Shown here: in pieces, positions 50,183-64,000 of the stretch | How positions within the stretch are numbered: position 1 is the first letter of the stretch | How the letters are laid out: each line of letters starts with the position of its first letter | Assembly: GCA_958496175.1 (NCBI GenBank) | Contig: OY292278.1 | Coordinates: 46,562,001 to 46,626,000 of the forward strand | From: Sisyra terminalis | Lineage: Eukaryota > Arthropoda > Insecta > Neuroptera > Sisyridae | Length of the DNA stretch: 64,000 nucleotides | Direction of reading: 5' to 3' | Translations under genes and position numbers: made by a program | Notes under the pieces: generated by a model | Told to the model about the DNA's origin: nothing | Seen by the model: only the letters and a program-made list of their open reading frames with translations | Database searches by the model: none

Positions 50183-50725
50183 TTAATAATCGGGCTGGTC
50201 GCTACATTTGATGACACCATTCTTTCCGAAGAGACACTCGTGTGGAGGTAAACGACCAATTTGAAATCTTTTGAGGCTTGCGACCATTCCACGTGTGTGT
50301 CCGGCTCCACGGAACGCCAAAGTGGCATCTCTTCCAGCATTTTCCAACAAAACATCACTGCCACCAGGATGCTAAAGATTGTAAGCTTAACTTAGTTTCT
50401 TGTTACGAATTAGACAAATTAACAGCAAAATTACCTCATTGAGAAATTCGGTTACATCGTAGACACGATCATAGATAATGATCCAACAGTCTTGAGCGCT
50501 GTCATGCCACGAGACTTCATCCAAAGTGATGATGAGCTCATCGGGAACTCCGATTAGATTGACACGAGGAAGTCGTGAAGACGATTTGGATTTAGCTAAA
50601 CGTAAAGCAGTCATTGCAAGGGAAATAAGATCCACTTGGTGCTGGCTGGCTTGTGATGATGCTGTGGTAACTGCAGCGTCCGTAGTTGGATGCAGAATGA
50701 CCGATGAGGAAGAGCTCGCTTGCAT
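50183..50725 (-). CDS. Cytochrome b5-domain protein (soluble type), 2 exons
   Basis: Small haem-binding electron-carrier-type protein. Exons: 50435-50725 and 50183-50371 (63-nt intron, GAG|GTAATT to TTTAG|CAT), 159 aa. A TGA two codons before the ATG supports the start. The first 50 residues are Ser/Ala-rich with no signal peptide. The cytochrome b5 fold runs about residues 53-140: ITLDEVSWHDS, CWIIIYDRVYDVTEFLNE, then HPGG at 98-101 (axial His98), DATLAFRGAGHTRG (second axial His122) and IGRLPPHE. Unlike microsomal b5 there is no C-terminal membrane anchor; it ends IKCSDQPDY. It is related to the short insect cytochrome b5-like proteins; the partner reductase or desaturase is unknown. It stands alone in a gene-poor stretch. 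Confidence 0.88.
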
Positions 50726-51707
50726 TTCTCACGTAGACAAAAAGAAAAAGTTCACCAAACAATCACAAAAAATATTCTAAACGATATTTAAATTGATCGG
50801 CCAGTACACTAATTCTAATACGCTATGCAAACTGGTTTTTTTTTTGAGCAGCAATAAAACACGAGAGATTGTGATTTGAAAACAAACGAGTTTTGGCCAG
50901 AAAAAAGTTTTGATTGACTGTTTTTTAAGTCTCTAAGTTAATAAGTGACCAATAAGCTTTCTGTTGCCAAATCGAATTGATTCAATATCTGTTGCTGACG
51001 GACAAATCGTAACTAAATGTGTACAATTGCTACCAGTTTCTTTTATATGAAAATCGACGAACAAATACCAAGCCACATGTACGTATGTGTTACGTATTAC
51101 GTTTCAAGATAAGCGTGATAAGAAAATTGGAAGTTTTTCTTTTCCAATCCATCAAATCGGAACGTTCAGCTCATCTTTCCCATAAACGTTTGCCTATTCG
51201 ATAATAATATTATTGTTTTTCCAATGATTTCTTTCCGTTTTTGTATATCTTAAATCCGAAAACATTTAATCTTTTCAATCAATAACTTACTTCAATAATA
51301 TAAACCATTGACGAATTTTTTATCAACGCAAACTTATCAAGATGAATCGGCTTTATTTTGATTTACAGTTCAAGTTTTTTTATCTCTCATAGTAACATTT
51401 GGACTTTTTTTTATGGTGTTTTGCATTTCCTTTTGTGATTAAGGAAATCAATAACGCAAGTTTCAAATTACAAAGAAAAGCCGTCACCAATAATACGTAA
51501 TAATTTGGGGTCTTTGTCGCAATTTTCAAAAGACAAACGGTTTGTTTAAAAAAAAATTTAAATGTTGGAAATTTTTTGAAATTTCTTCCAGTATAAGCGT
51601 TTTTAAATGATTTAAATCATCAATAAGTTGACAAAATAGCTCAAATCAAGTGTTATTTTCTTTTTAACTTTGATAAGTATTTTATTTATTTCCAAGTTAC
51701 AATAAAT

Positions 51708-51853
51708 TAATGGATAATAATATATGTCTCATGAGACTCAATTTCTAATAAGGACAAAATAATTATTACCTGATGATGAGAGTCAAAAACTGTTGAAACG
51801 CGTTGTAATAAAGAAGAAATTGAGTCTCATAAGACATATATTATTATCCATTA
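51708..51853. repeat. Near-perfect 39-bp inverted repeat, hammerhead-like core in loop
   Basis: Arms 51708-51746 and 51815-51853 match at 38 of 39 positions (taatggataataatatatgt outermost), with a 68-nt loop. The loop contains CTGATGA (51770-51776) and GAAACGCGTTG (from 51795), the order seen in hammerhead ribozyme cores and in terminal repeats of Penelope-like elements. A matching cleavage triplet and stem III are not convincing, so the ribozyme reading is only a suggestion. The hairpin itself is directly visible. Confidence 0.75.
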
Positions 51854-52969
51854 TTACTTTCTTTTTAAATTGATGATTGATAAATATTTGTTTCCTTTGC
51901 GGCAGTTATTAATTGATTCGGAAAAATCAATTAAGAAGTCAATGCGAAACTATTTACTATAACTTCTTCTAATTTATCATGAAATCGTTGCTGATGTATG
52001 GTGATTAATATGGTTATTAGTCGGGGTGTTCTAAATTTCCCAGGACCCACTGGGTGATCATTCTGCAGCGATTAAGTCCTTTAGATTGTCGTCCTGCGGA
52101 CGTGAAACTCAAACCTACGAACTCTTTTACCACTTTGTAATAAAAATCGATTTTATCGTACGAATAAAATACTAATAATGAAATGAATTGAGTTGGGGAA
52201 GTAAAATGTAGAAATACATACCGATGGAAAATTGGAAGCAACAAAGAAAAAAGGAAGAAAAGAGATTTAGAACTCTGGATCTACCAAAAAAAGACTATTA
52301 CAACTAGAAAAATCTAATCGAAAAAATTTAAATATTTGAACTTCATTCAAAGTTTATGGTAACAATACAAACAATTTGATGAAAAAAATTATTTTTTTTA
52401 TTTGAAAGAATTTCATTGATATTTGCGTTTTTTTTTTTTAGATTAATAAAGTAAGTCAAATTTTTTGAGACAGAAAATGGATGTTATAAAAAAAATTGTT
52501 TATATGATAATAACGAATAGTGATTTGAGAAAGTAAATTTGGAGCGGCTTCACTTCAAATCTTTGGACAGCTTTGAAGCGGCTACATTGATTTTGGTGCA
52601 TTATTTCGACACATTTTATACGTTTTTCATCGGAAAAACTTCAAATTTTCAACGTGGTTTTTGGTGTTGGTGAAGTTTGATTAGTTAAGTTTTTTTTTTG
52701 AAGTAAAAAGAATACATTTTCTTAAGCTCCTCAGTGTAATTTCCACTATGTGTGTATCATATTTGTGAGTTGGAAATCAATCCGAAACTAATTCTTTTCA
52801 TTCGGTTTGGAATTACGTGGTTTCAATCTAGTTTTTCGAGCAAAATATTTTCTTTTCGCTGAAAATGTAAATATTTTTAGTTCGCATATCATTTTTCTGG
52901 CACATTGTATATTAATCGTATGATGATTGCGGTGACGTCGTAACGACTTTCATTTTCGCATTTCATGAA

Positions 52970-52997
52970 ATTCTTCTTCTTCTTCTTCTTCTTCTTC
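52970..52997 (+). repeat. TTC/CTT microsatellite
   Basis: About nine tandem TTC units, flanked by AT-rich DNA. Confidence 0.85.
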
Positions 52998-55900
52998 GTT
53001 CACAAAAAGTTCAAATGTCACAAACCATAAATATTTTTTAAGTTGCAGATAATTTTTCTATTTATATTTGATGATTGTCGTAAACGATTTATTAAGTATT
53101 TGAACGACAAACGTATTCTAATTGCTGAAAATCGTTGACGAAAATATTTTCATACGAACAAAAAAACTTTCAAATCAAAATATTTATATTTTTCATAGAA
53201 ATTTTTGCTACGCAAATTATTGCATAGTTTGCTCCATAATCATTAATGATAATTGCATCATATCAATTCATTACATTGCCTTGTGCTTACTTTTATCAAA
53301 TCTGATGAAACTTTACCAATAATTTAATCTATTCAAATCCTATATAGAGAAATATTCAAATATATTGGAAAAAATTAACAATTCGGATAAGAAATTTCGT
53401 CAGAAAATACAAATTTAAACTTGAACTTTTCTTGAGGTTTCCATTTACAAATTTTACAAATCATCACATCATTGAAACTACTAAACCACAAATCGATTGA
53501 GTAATATGACGATTTTTTTTTTATTCTCAAATAAAGCAATATATCAGTCTAGAAAAAAACCAAGTTAAGGTCAATCAAAAATGATAATAAATATACAACT
53601 CATGAAATATTTTTTTCCTGCCAAGATTCAACTAACTCCAACTAAAATATTTCTACTTTTGATGAATTTTTAATAAAATTAAAATGAATTTCACTTTAAA
53701 AGCTAAAATAATTCATTTGTCAATGAAAAGTTCCGGTTATGGTCGAAAATAAAATGTTTTGCTACTATTGTTAAAACGATGTATTTGTGGCCTGGAAATT
53801 AATCAGAAACTTATTCCAGCGACAATAATTGAGGGGTGAAATAATACCAAAAATCATTAATTAAATGTGTTTTGATCTACCTTAAACCCTTACGCCTCTA
53901 AACTATGAGGATATTAAGCGGTTCGGGAGAACTGGGAAAAACCAGGACTAATATCAGGGAACTTGGCAATTTTTTAGATATTTTCAATTTCCTCATAATT
54001 TGATTGCTATTTAGCGTGGAAAAAAGCAAACTTTGTCGTAAATAAACAAATTATGTAAAGAACCAGCACAAAAAATAAAATGATTAGTAAAATACATCTA
54101 TACCCGAAATAACAAAGATATTTGATTTTATTTTACAATCTTTTATCGTTAAATTGATCAAATTATCTTTTTTGAGAAATTCGGGAATTTTGGGAACTTT
54201 GTTGTGAAAAAAAAAACTGGACATTCCGTGTAATAAAAGTTTCCTATTAATTTTTTATTGTAACTTCTTTGTCCAGAATTATTAAATAAGCATCAAATTA
54301 TGTTTTCTGAATAATAGCAGGATTAATTTCCCGCGTAGTTGAAATTGCCCTTGCAGCTGTCTATCTTTGACAAGGTTTTTTAGGTCGCAAAAGTTCATTA
54401 ATCTCTTTTCCTTCTTCCTAGAACTTTTCCAGCTTTTCTCCTGCAAAATCCTTGATATTTGCAGAAAATGATCCCTTGAATTAACTTTTTGATGATCAAA
54501 TTTTTTTAGCTGACCTTCGATTTTAAATAATTTTGTTTTATATTAACTTTAGGTATTCATTCGCCAACGATTTTTTACTTTTGAACTATACAATTTCGGA
54601 CTTTGTAACTATTAAATTTTTATATATTATATACCTATAATTCCGGAAGTTAATTAGTAAGGGGATTGTAATGTTTCAAAGAGGCATCGCAAAGGTTTCA
54701 CTTGGTAGAAAAAAGTATTTTTAAAGCGATAAGGAAAGCGGTATGAGAACGGCTCTCGAAGGATTAATATCAAATATCACTTTTTTTTAGTGTTTGAAAT
54801 TTTCAAGCAAAAGCAAATTTTCATGTCCTACATTAAAATAAAAAAACTAAACACCAAATAAATTAATTGGATTCTGGTTTTAGTAGCCGAAAAAAACAAC
54901 GCATTAAACATTTATAATGTTGTCCTAGTTTATAAAAATGTACCAGATTTTATCAAAATTTATTGATGTCAATCGAAACTTCAGGTGGAGTAAAGAGGGG
55001 CAAGGAAATGAAAATAATTATGAGGAAAAAAAGCTGAAAATGTTCACTTTATGCTTCATTAAAATTGATCATGGAAATTTTTTGCAAACCCGTTTTATTA
55101 TTTGGCTTGATTATTACAATCAAATTCTGAATGTAGGTTCATCCCGCTTCTATGGCCCCACGTGCTGATGTCATTTCAAATTTTAATTTTAAAAATTATT
55201 CTTTTAGTCTCTAGTGACGTAATATTTGATATGAGAAAATAAATAGTTATTGTTATCAGAATTGTGACCAATTTTCTATTTTTTGTTGTTTCTTTCAGAA
55301 GATTGTTGGAATTACCTGGAATAAGAATATGTGATAGTAAAACATGCAACAATTAAGCATAATTGAAAGTTGTAAATAACTAATTAAGTATGTCGAATAT
55401 ATGTTATAGTACTCAAGATTTGAGTGATGAACTGTTCGGGTAGTGACGCATATTTACTTTAATATCTTTCTATTTCATAAACAGTAAATTATTCTCTGTT
55501 CTCTTATAAATTTTATTCCAAAGGTTCATTAGATCTTTCAAAAGCAGAATAGGTCTTTGAAAGTTAAAGCTTATATCATTAACATATTATATGAACGAAT
55601 CCAACAATGAAATTGTTGTATGAAATTGTACAAGTATATATAAATTATACAAAGTATGAAATTGTAGTGCTTATCTAAGCATGAGAAAGCTCAATTGCAA
55701 TTCAAAGTTACAAGAACTACTATTTTAGGTTTTCTTTTTTTTAATCAATTGAAAAATATTTGAGTTTCTTCAATTCTTTACGAAAACTTTAAATTTTCTT
55801 CTAATCTTGAAAAATTAAAATAACTTTTTCTCAAGAATACTTTTTGAATATTGAACCACAGAAGAAAAACTAAGGAATTGAAACAAATTTGTTATTTTTT

Positions 55901-56523
55901 TTTTCAAACTATTGTATAGCTCTTTTTAGGTATTAATTTTAGATAACCAAAGGAAATGGTTTTAATTTTTTGTAATTAGATAAACCGAATGGCAGCCAAC
56001 AAATTTCTTTGTTCCAAAGAGATTTAGAATTACAATGTCTTTGGTTTTTATATTGGTTTCTCCCACGAAAAAATGAATCATTTGTTAAAAAAAAAATCAA
56101 CAAAAGGGAATTTCAGAATTGAAATATGTAAAACTATTGAAAAATAAGTAGTTTATCAGCAGTACTCACATGAAAATTACTTTTCTTTCAAATTTTCTTG
56201 GAACAATTGAAACATCCTTTTTAGTATGATGATGTATATGCAACTATAAGTACACAAATGTGTAGTAGTTCCCTTCACTAGATTGCTTTTGTACTTGCAC
56301 TTATTGTTTTCCCTTAATCAAAAAATTGCTATTAAAGAATTCAATTTATAAATTTTCACATTAACATAATTGGTAACGTCCGTAAAAATAAGCCGTATAA
56401 TAACATTTTCATTGATTCTAGTTGAAAATTGTCCACTTTAAGGGGTCGGTTTTCTTAAAAGGGTGTTTTTTTCCAACATGTTTCGAGAGAGAATAGTTAT
56501 CCTTGTGAAAATGCAAAAAAAAT

Positions 56524-56752
56524 TTGGCTCAAGTGTACTTTAGCACACCCACAATCTGGTAACGTTGCATTTTCGACTTTGTTTTTAATTTAATTCGCGA
56601 TATTGTTGTTAATTCAATTCTAATATGATATAATTCTCTCTTTTGTGGCTAAATGTTCATTATGGACCGACTTAATCGCGAATTAAATTAAAAACAAAAT
56701 CGAAAATGAAACATTGCCAGATTCTGGGTGTGCTAAATTACACATGAGTCAA
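56524..56752. repeat. Inverted repeat with 77-bp arms, MITE-like
   Basis: Arms 56524-56600 and 56676-56752 are about 85% complementary (tagcacaccca / tgggtgtgcta and ttaatttaattcgcg / cgcgaattaaattaa), around a 75-bp loop. No coding capacity. Confidence 0.8.
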
Positions 56753-57857
56753 AAATTTTGTCTTGTAAATAAAGTAGAAACCACGATTCTTCTCAAACAA
56801 TTCAAAAAGGGTCAATTTTGAGTAAAAAAATCAGGGTAAAGGATAAATTTTCTTATGTTTCAATTGATAGATGTTATTTAAGGTATTCATGGGAAGTATT
56901 TTTGGTTTAAAGAATAATTAATAGAAAATAAAGTCTAATTTCCATCTACATTGAATAAAAAACATGCAACCTCAATACGTTTTTGTAATGTCGATAGCAT
57001 ACATTAAAATCCTTCCCGTAAAAAGTTCATATAATTTTGAATTGAAATTAATGATTAAAATATACAACATGAGGGAGAAATTGTTAACTTTTTTCACACT
57101 TACCTTTCAATTAACGTACGTTATAATCGAACATCAGGTAAGAAAGAATTTCCTATAACAACCGAAACTTTGTATTCCAAACTTTATTAAAATTAGGATA
57201 AAAAATAAAATCACAAATCAAAAAAACCAGCATTTATTTTAATTTTTCACAAAGGAAAAAGAAAATATTTCAATTATTCACACACAATTCATTATGTACA
57301 CACATTTGATTCAAAACTTTTAATCATTTCATTTTTCTGTAAAAATCTGTAAAAAAAAACCCAAAAAACAAATCTATTTTTACAAGAAGACTTTTATTTT
57401 ATCATTATCTTTAAACTTAATAGAGAATTTTGTACAAAAATCTTTCCTTTATTTCTTTGCTCTTTAATGATTACCAGAACGAAAAAAAAAACACATAAAT
57501 TAATTTATTTAATTAATCTATTAACTATTCATATGTTTCACCTATATTTATATATTTTATATATATATATATTTTTTTTGGATTTTTAATTTTATTTTTG
57601 GAAAAAAATTTGGACATGAAAAAACAACTTGAAATAATGAGGGCTTTCATTTCATTTCTTAAAAAAAAATTATCAGTACAATTTGCCAAAGAACTTCTCG
57701 ATGAGGTTTTTACGTAACACCTTGGCAATCTCTAATAAAATTGAGTCCTTTTATCTTTTTCACCAATCACTTACATTTGATGAAAAAGAGAAAATCGAAA
57801 CGATTTAAATAAATTATTGTATAGTATATTATATAAAAATAAGTCTGACACTATACT

Positions 57858-60025
<2,168 letters not shown>

Positions 60026-60992
60026 GGTGATAGTGTTTGTCGTGTGGAGGGTTTGAAATTAAATTCGAAATTTTTCCTCTGCAAAAATGCACACTGGCTT
60101 TTTCCACACAGTAGTAGTGGATAATGAATAGCAGGCTGTGTTTGGATAAACCAAAAACACAGTATTGATGGGGTGCCACGGATTTCGATGTGAACTCGTA
60201 ACGTTTACGGGTCTATTTGATGATGCTGATGGTTTAACGACGATGATGATGACAAGACCACGAAGAACTGAGCATTTTACACAATATGATTGGTTAACAC
60301 GTCTACACGTATGCACACAAGCCGGGTCATGTGACTGATGATGTTGGAGTTTTTCGATTCTCGGTCATGTTCGGTTGGCATTTACCAAATGACGATCGAC
60401 TCAAATTCACCAATCACCACATCTCATTTTTAACAATTGACATACGTTTTATTTTACACCAATTTTAAAAAAATCTCAATTAAAATCATCAAAAACGTTA
60501 CGTATCATTAAAAATTTGCTATAAACAATCCATTCTTCATTTATATCTTCTAAATCAATACTTAAATTACCATTCAAAGTTAAAACTTTTCACTTCCCAT
60601 AAACTTCTATCATCAGCCTTTCAACATCAAATTTTTACTTTTCAAATACTAATTATAACAAAAAATGATGACTAAAACTGTATTTCATATTAAATTTCAA
60701 AGCTACAACCCCCTTAAAATCATCCCTTTCAAATTTAGATCAAATAAAAAATATCGATCCACTAACTTCCATTGTTCTCGTATATTGTTACTAGAACTGT
60801 CAAATCATAATAGATTAATGAAATGTTTTAAAATCATTAAAATCAGAAATAAACTCGTTCAAACTCATAAAATTGTATGTAAATTAAATTCGTTGGTACA
60901 GTACAGGTATAAATATAATAATTGGTGAAAAAAAACCACCAAATTTCACATAGGAAAACATCAATTATATAACTTTAGGTCTTTTAGGTTAA
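60026..60992. promoter_or_regulatory. Shared upstream region SEC61A/HCCS
   Basis: 967 bp between divergent start codons. The part from 60026 to about 60400 is less AT-rich and probably carries the SEC61A 5' UTR and promoter. The part next to HCCS is AT-rich and ends with a possible acceptor (tttag) just upstream of the HCCS ATG, so HCCS may have an upstream non-coding exon. Open frames here on either strand are not credible genes. Confidence 0.5.
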
Positions 60993-62852
60993 ATGGGGAA
61001 CACCGTGTCCGTGGCTCAATTGGCCGCCACTCAAATTCTTCAGCCGCAACAATATGCACAGCATGAATCAAAACTGCCCCTCAATCACCACTTTTATCTG
61101 TCGACCGGACAAAATGTGGAAATTCCTCCGGAATGTCCTATGCACCAGAAACAACCACCGAAACCTAAAGTTTCCGGAGAATGTCCTATAAATCACGACA
61201 ACAGCGATATAAATCCGTTGAATATGGTATTTATGATCGATGCTATCATATCTTTGATGTCATGATAAAAAAAACCAGTCGAAATTTAACAAAATTTAGG
61301 AGCGAAAAAGAAAAACGGTTTTTTGCTTTGTAAACGAGTTTCACTTGAAGAATTATATAGATTTATCTATTTTATGTTGATGAAACTAGTTCTTATTTAT
61401 ACGCAAAAGCTTAATCTCTAATTTTTTAATTTGAAAAATGATAAACTGTCATTTCCTATTTGGAAGATAAATATTTTAAAAGTTCTTCCAAAACAACCAC
61501 ACATATCTAAAAAAGCTTCTAAAGATGTGTAGAGGGGTACTAAAAGAACCAAAAAAACGTAATTGCTTCAACAAATCTTCATATCATTATATCTTAGGAC
61601 AATATTTTACATATAGCTATAAAAGTTCTTTAACATGGTAAATAAGTATGAAATGCAGAGAATCTATGTTAAATAATAATTTCAATGAAAATTTTTGATT
61701 TTATTTTACAATCGACAAGGAAATAAGTTAACTTTGGTCTAGAAAATCATTTTAGCTAGTTATTTTAAACTTTTTCCAAATGTTATATGAATCCCGTTGT
61801 GTCTTGTCTATGCCTATATATTTCACGATTAGGTCATTTCAACATCTAGAATTTCTGGAGAAAATCATCAATTTCGAAATGATAGATTTGTTTTCGTTGA
61901 TTTTTTCTAATGATCCATATTTTTCGCAGTAAATTGTCTATCTATTGGATGAATAAATTGATGACTACTAAAAATATAGTGTGTAGGCAACCAACATTAC
62001 ATATACAATGTCGTGTTGACTTATGATGAAAAATTGTTTAATAAGCTTTTAATTAATTGTTTGATTTTAAGATGCCTCCGGCCAATCAAAGGCCAGCACC
62101 GGATCAACCATTTGCGTTACCCACCGAACGTCAAGTCTCCTCGATTCCCAAATCAACCGGCGAGAAAGGAATACAAGAGTTTTGGGTCTATCCTAGCCAA
62201 CAAGTTGATTTTTCCGGAAATTTTATTGAGAAAATTTGCTCATTACTAAATTTGATTGTAGATGTTTTGGAATGCAATGTTACGCAAGGGATGGCGTTGG
62301 AAGGATGAGGACATCAAGCAGAAGGATATGGCGGATATAATAAAAATTCATAATGCAAACAACGAGCAAGCATGGCAAGAGGTTCTTAAGTGGGAGGCGT
62401 TGCATGCCTGCGATTGTACCGAGCCCAAGTATATTAATTATTTTATTTAATTAATAATGGATATAACACGCAATTAACGCTATGAATTATTGATGCAGGC
62501 TTAAAAGCTTTGGTGGCAAGGCGTCCCATTACAGTCCACGGGCTCGAATTCGCCAATTACTCGGTTATGAATTGCCATTTGATCGTCATGATTGGATTAT
62601 TGATCGATGTGGAAAAGAAGTGCGTTATGTGATTGATTATTATGATGGCGGAAATGTCGATCCACATTTTAATTTCGCTATTTTAGATGTTCGACCGGCT
62701 ATGGATAAGTAATACTTTGTAAAGTTGTTCTGAATTTATTACTTATTCTTTTTTTTTTGTTTAGTTGGGAAAATATTTGGGATCGTATGAAAGTGGCTTG
62801 GTGGCGATGGCACTATGAATATTTCGATAATCACGTTGAAGAAAATAAGTAA
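60993..62852 (+). CDS. HCCS: Holocytochrome c synthase (cytochrome c haem lyase), 5 exons
   Basis: Mitochondrial intermembrane-space enzyme that attaches haem to the CxxCH motif of apocytochrome c (and c1). Exons: 60993-61226, 62072-62203, 62262-62428, 62499-62708, 62765-62852, 276 aa (human 268). The N-terminal part has two Cys-Pro haem-regulatory-type motifs, ECPMH (C48) and ECPINH (C64). The catalytic body contains [41 protein letters not shown] (H152, the equivalent of human axial His154), [40 protein letters not shown] and [11 protein letters not shown]. Intron 1 is long (845 nt); the others are 56-70 nt. The exon 2 donor is GTTGAT (weak), but the SQQ|MFWNAM join matches the family exactly. 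MGNTVS could also be a myristoylation-type N-terminus (inference). Confidence 0.96.
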
Positions 62853-62948
62853 TAAATAGTTGTTAATATAGTTATTGTGCGATATCTTACATTTGTTACA
62901 TTTTATTGTTATTTATTCATTTCATTATAAACTGACGTTAAATTATGA

Positions 62949-62954
62949 AATAAA
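62949..62954 (+). terminator. Polyadenylation signal AATAAA for HCCS
   Basis: AATAAA 97 nt after the HCCS stop codon. Confidence 0.6.
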
Positions 62955-62959
62955 AATTG

Positions 62960-63682
62960 ATGGAATAGCGAATTATTTTTTTTTATTTAATATTTTAATT
63001 TCTTTTATTACAATCTGAACAATGTTGCAATGAGTGCATTTAATTAAGTATATGTCATGAATGTTTTAGTCTCAGAAGACTAAATTATACTTGTCATTTG
63101 GTACTCAAAATCTATCAGTTAAATCAGTGGTATTTTATCTTTGAGCTGTGTTCTTTTGAACTAACTTTTGTCCAGTATACTTAAAGCAAGATTGTTCGGA
63201 TGTGCATCCTGTTTTTCCTGGTATTTTTTTGCTGAATCTTAACCTCCTGTTTTACCGTTAGCGTTTTCGTATTCTCCGTATTTTGTTGTTGTTAACATAC
63301 CAGGGGATATTCATTTGTCGCAACGGTTTTAGAGTGGAATCTCAGGAATATTGTTTAAATTGGAAAGTTCCCCACAGCTGAGTTCCGTATGTTCATACCA
63401 GCTTTAGCAAGATTTCGTAAATTAGAGATTTATTTTCCGTAGAATGAATGAATGATCTTACGAGTAACTACTATATTCTTCTGAATTTTCTTTTTAAAAG
63501 TGCTCTTCCCTGACAAAAAAGGCATTTAAATTGTTCAAAAAACCCATTAGAAGTCGTTTAAAGTTAATACGGGCAATTAAAATGTAATGATTTCAAAATG
63601 GTGTGCCTAAGTATGACCTCTATCAAGTTACAAACCCAGATATTTGACCGTAGTTTTTATGGTAACGTTAAGTTGTTGATAG
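62960..63682. other. Intergenic region, no gene seen
   Basis: About 700 bp between the HCCS 3' end and the retroelement remnant. It has no supported ORF, and may contain further unrecognisable transposon sequence. Confidence 0.5.
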
Positions 63683-64000
63683 TTACAGTGGGACATGTTC
63701 CTCTTCGCAAGGTAAGGTAACATGCACTGATTTTTTAGACTCAATTTTTATTCTCCACTTTCTAGTCCATTCCTCGGTTTTGTTTAGGTAGTTTCGGAAT
63801 TTCACTGATGCATTTTCTGGGGTTTCTACCGTCGCTACAATTGCCGTATCTAAGACGTAATTTATCACTGGCATATCAACTATGTACAGCAAAAATAATA
63901 ATAATGGAGCCAGTATACTTAAAAAACTCCTGCTTTGACTGGTTTTAGTGCAGCTAACTCATCCCATACTTTAGCCTGGAAGAATCAATCTTCCAAATAC
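63683..64000 (-). pseudogene. Decayed non-LTR (jockey-like) reverse transcriptase fragment
   Basis: The minus strand, entering from the right edge, encodes pieces of the RT palm in the usual order: YLED, a stop, FFQAKVWDELAALKPVKAGV, a frame break, SILAPLLLFLLYIVDMP, then YVLDTAIVAT where the catalytic YADD box should be, and WRIKIESKKSVHV. The Asp-Asp pair is lost, and at least one stop and one frameshift are present, so it is inactive. The order AGVxQGSxLxPLLF-LY-(YADD)-KS is characteristic of jockey/I-type non-LTR elements. The rest lies outside the window. Confidence 0.75.

Larger units (their letters stand above)
50726..57857. other. Gene-free AT-rich region, 7.1 kb
   Basis: I can support no gene here. 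Contents noted: hairpin element 51708-51853, a less AT-rich patch at 52020-52140, a TTC microsatellite at about 52970-52997, and an inverted repeat at 56524-56752. The end nearest 57857 should be the SEC61A 3' UTR; AATAAA-like hexamers are frequent there, so I do not choose one. Isolated open frames (53122, 54938, 56964) look random. Confidence 0.6.

Noticed and set aside
52017..52244. 75-codon minus-strand ORF in a less AT-rich patch
   Set aside because: Its C-terminal half looks vaguely like repeat-derived coding sequence, but I cannot tie it to a family and there is no splice or neighbour support.
60059..60316. 85-codon ORF upstream of SEC61A
   Set aside because: It lies in the probable 5' UTR/promoter of SEC61A, with no domain and no family resemblance.

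Overview
The window is animal nuclear DNA, most likely from an insect (perhaps a beetle; this is inference). It is AT-rich, its genes are split by short GT-AG introns, and five of its six genes have clear human orthologs. It also carries mariner-like and jockey-like transposon relics. Species cannot be named from the sequence. All exon coordinates below were worked out by hand from splice sites, reading phase and remembered protein families.

Layout. (1) 1-17560: an uninterrupted head-to-tail satellite of 52 monomers of exactly 340 bp, running off the left edge. (2) About 17490-25360: a large inverted repeat with arms of about 3.5 kb around a spacer of about 0.8 kb. Each arm contains a further, older imperfect palindrome of about 2.2 kb. 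Near both ends of each inner palindrome sits a tRNA-like module with A box, B box and T-run, pointing inward. (3) 25350-30540: the same satellite on the opposite strand, more decayed, interrupted at 29045-29500 by a second copy of the palindrome/satellite junction. The first 30 kb is therefore a mirror structure: satellite, palindrome, inverted satellite. (4) 30864-36944: a SENP1/Ulp1-type SUMO protease gene on the minus strand. Its 4.1-kb last intron holds satellite relics, a foldback element, a mariner relic and a jockey-like retrotransposon relic. (5) 37721-40498: NDUFV2 (-) and POLE4 (+), head to head with 315 bp between start codons. (6) 43069-46595: a DNAJC14-type J-domain cochaperone (-). 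(7) 50183-50725: a small soluble cytochrome b5-domain protein (-). (8) 57858-62852: SEC61A (-) and holocytochrome c synthase HCCS (+), head to head. (9) 63683-64000: a decayed non-LTR reverse transcriptase fragment running off the right edge.

The genes are ordinary housekeeping genes: SUMO processing, complex I, DNA polymerase epsilon/chromatin, ER cochaperone, ER translocon and cytochrome c maturation. They do not form a pathway. The unusual part is the left 30 kb, where a nested palindrome with inward tRNA-like Pol III-type units lies at the point where a satellite array reverses orientation. The satellite then continues in decayed form past the last SENP1 exon into the gene's intron, so that exon is an island inside satellite DNA.
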